From: Flavisolibacter nicotianae
GTDB lineage: Bacteria; Bacteroidota; Bacteroidia; Chitinophagales; Chitinophagaceae
Direction: 5' to 3'
Length of the DNA stretch: 64,000 nucleotides
Assembly: GCF_003628535.1 (NCBI RefSeq)
Contig: NZ_RBCI01000004.1
Location: 1 to 64,000 of the forward strand
Shown here piece after piece: positions 62,908-64,000 of the stretch (position 1 is its first letter; every line of letters starts with the position of its first letter). The notes below the pieces were generated by a model that ran no database searches, was not told the origin of the DNA, and worked only from the letters and a program-made list of their open reading frames with translations. A program made the position numbers and the translations under genes.

Positions 62908-64000
62908 ATGGCATTTACTGTAGCGATTGTTGGCCGTCCCAATGTTGGAAAGAGCACGATTTTTAACCGCTTGCTGGAGCAGCGAAAAGCCATCGTGGAA
63001 GACATCCCGGGAGTAACAAGAGACCGGCAATATGGTATTGCGGAATGGAACGGGAAATCCTTTTACGTGATCGATACCGGCGGTTTTGTCCCTGAGGGAC
63101 AGGCCCTGTTTGAAAAGGAGATCCGCCACCAGGTGCGCATTGCCATGGACGAGGCCAGTGTGATCCTTTTCGTTGTCGACGCTGCAACCGGCATGACCGA
63201 TTTGGACGACGCCATGGCCGACATTTTGCGCCGTGCCACCAAACCCGTTTTACTGGTGGTTAACAAAGTTGACAACCACGAACGACTGCTGGAAGCATCG
63301 GAATTTTACAGCCTTGGCTTCGAAAAGCTTCATTTTATTTCGGCCATGAGCGGCAGCGGCACCGGTGACCTGCTCGACGATGTCACAGCCCTGATCAAAG
63401 AAGAGGTCGAGATCGAAGGAGAAGAACACCTCCCCAAATTTGCCATCATCGGCCAGCCGAATGTTGGTAAATCCTCGCTGCTGAACGCATTGACAGGTGA
63501 GGAGAGAACGATTGTGAGCGATGTGGCCGGCACAACAAGGGATACCATACACACCCGCTACAAATTATTTCAAAAAGATTTTATCCTCATCGACACGGCG
63601 GGCATCCGCCGCAAAGCCAAGGTGCACGAAGACCTGGAATTTTATTCGGTGATCCGTGCCATTAAAGCCCTCGATGAAGCCGATGTTTGTCTGCTGCTGC
63701 TGGATGCCGAAAAAGGAATTACGGCCCAGGACCTGACAATTTACAGCCTGGCTGCCCGCAAGGGAAAAGGCATAGTTGTGCTTGTAAACAAGTGGGACCT
63801 TGTTAAAAAAGAAACTAACACGGCAAGGGATTACGAAAAGGTATTGAAACAACGCCTGGCACCGTTCAACGACGTTCCCGTCCTTTTCATTTCGGCCAAA
63901 GAGAAAACCAGGATTTTGCAGGCCATTGAAGCAGGCCTGATTGTATTCGAAAACCGACAGCGCAAGATACCGACATCAAAGCTCAATGACGTGATGCTGA
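62908..64000 (+). CDS. der: GTPase Der (EngA), 3' end beyond the window
   Basis: At least 364 residues visible. Two GTPase domains: VGRPNVGKSTIFNRL with DTGGF and VNKVD, then IGQPNVGKSSLLNAL with DTAGI and VNKWD. Der acts in 50S ribosome assembly. The reading frame is open at the window edge. Confidence 0.95.
   Translation, partial: MAFTVAIVGRPNVGKSTIFNRLLEQRKAIVEDIPGVTRDRQYGIAEWNGKSFYVIDTGGFVPEGQALFEKEIRHQVRIAMDEASVILFVVDAATGMTDLDDAMADILRRATKPVLLVVNKVDNHERLLEASEFYSLGFEKLHFISAMSGSGTGDLLDDVTALIKEEVEIEGEEHLPKFAIIGQPNVGKSSLLNALTGEERTIVSDVAGTTRDTIHTRYKLFQKDFILIDTAGIRRKAKVHEDLEFYSVIRAIKALDEADVCLLLLDAEKGITAQDLTIYSLAARKGKGIVVLVNKWDLVKKETNTARDYEKVLKQRLAPFNDVPVLFISAKEKTRILQAIEAGLIVFENRQRKIPTSKLNDVML

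Overview
The window reads as chromosomal DNA of a Bacteroidota bacterium, most likely family Chitinophagaceae. The reasons are TAnnTTTG -7 boxes in front of several genes and tRNAs, almost no Shine-Dalgarno sequences, a SusC-like TonB receptor, an integrase of the type common on Bacteroidetes mobile elements, and the gene sequences themselves. The genus cannot be fixed without a database search.

Left flank, 1-6930: the end of a fructose-1,6-bisphosphatase gene, a dead insertion-sequence transposase with two in-frame TGA codons, tRNA-Val, mtaB, a small-protein/acyltransferase pair, a metallo-beta-lactamase RNase and tRNA-Glu.

Genomic island, about 6931-38807 (31.9 kb): inserted at the 3' end of tRNA-Glu. 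A 14-bp piece of the tRNA 3' end is repeated exactly at the far end. The island starts with a tyrosine integrase and an excisionase-like protein and carries many defence-type genes: AbiH, a KAP NTPase, a complete type I restriction-modification system with an extra gene between hsdS and hsdR, a SIR2-like protein, a YgjP-type metallopeptidase, a three-Cys-motif/TcmP pair and an EVE-domain nuclease. It also has an IS110 element, a serine recombinase, an IS21-like end remnant, gene relics and an iteron array in front of a DNA-binding protein that may be a replication initiator. No relaxase or conjugation genes were seen.

Right flank, 38808-64000: a sugar oxidoreductase/isomerase operon, then a complete assimilatory sulfate reduction and cysteine cluster: cysH, cysD, cysN, serine acetyltransferase, cysteine synthase, SUMT, cysJ, cysI and a siroheme-synthase/TSUP-permease fusion. 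An Rrf2 regulator, a TonB receptor and a ChrA-family transporter follow. Its control region stacks a palindrome, a -7 box, a SAM-I riboswitch, a terminator and a small ORF with runs of cysteine codons (CCCC...CCC). A second copy of the cysteine-rich ORF, with the same downstream block and a matching palindrome, precedes the TonB receptor gene. The pair looks like a cysteine-responsive leader-peptide regulon and is the most novel-looking feature here. The window ends with a PAS histidine kinase, initiator tRNA, era, a secreted protein gene and the start of der.
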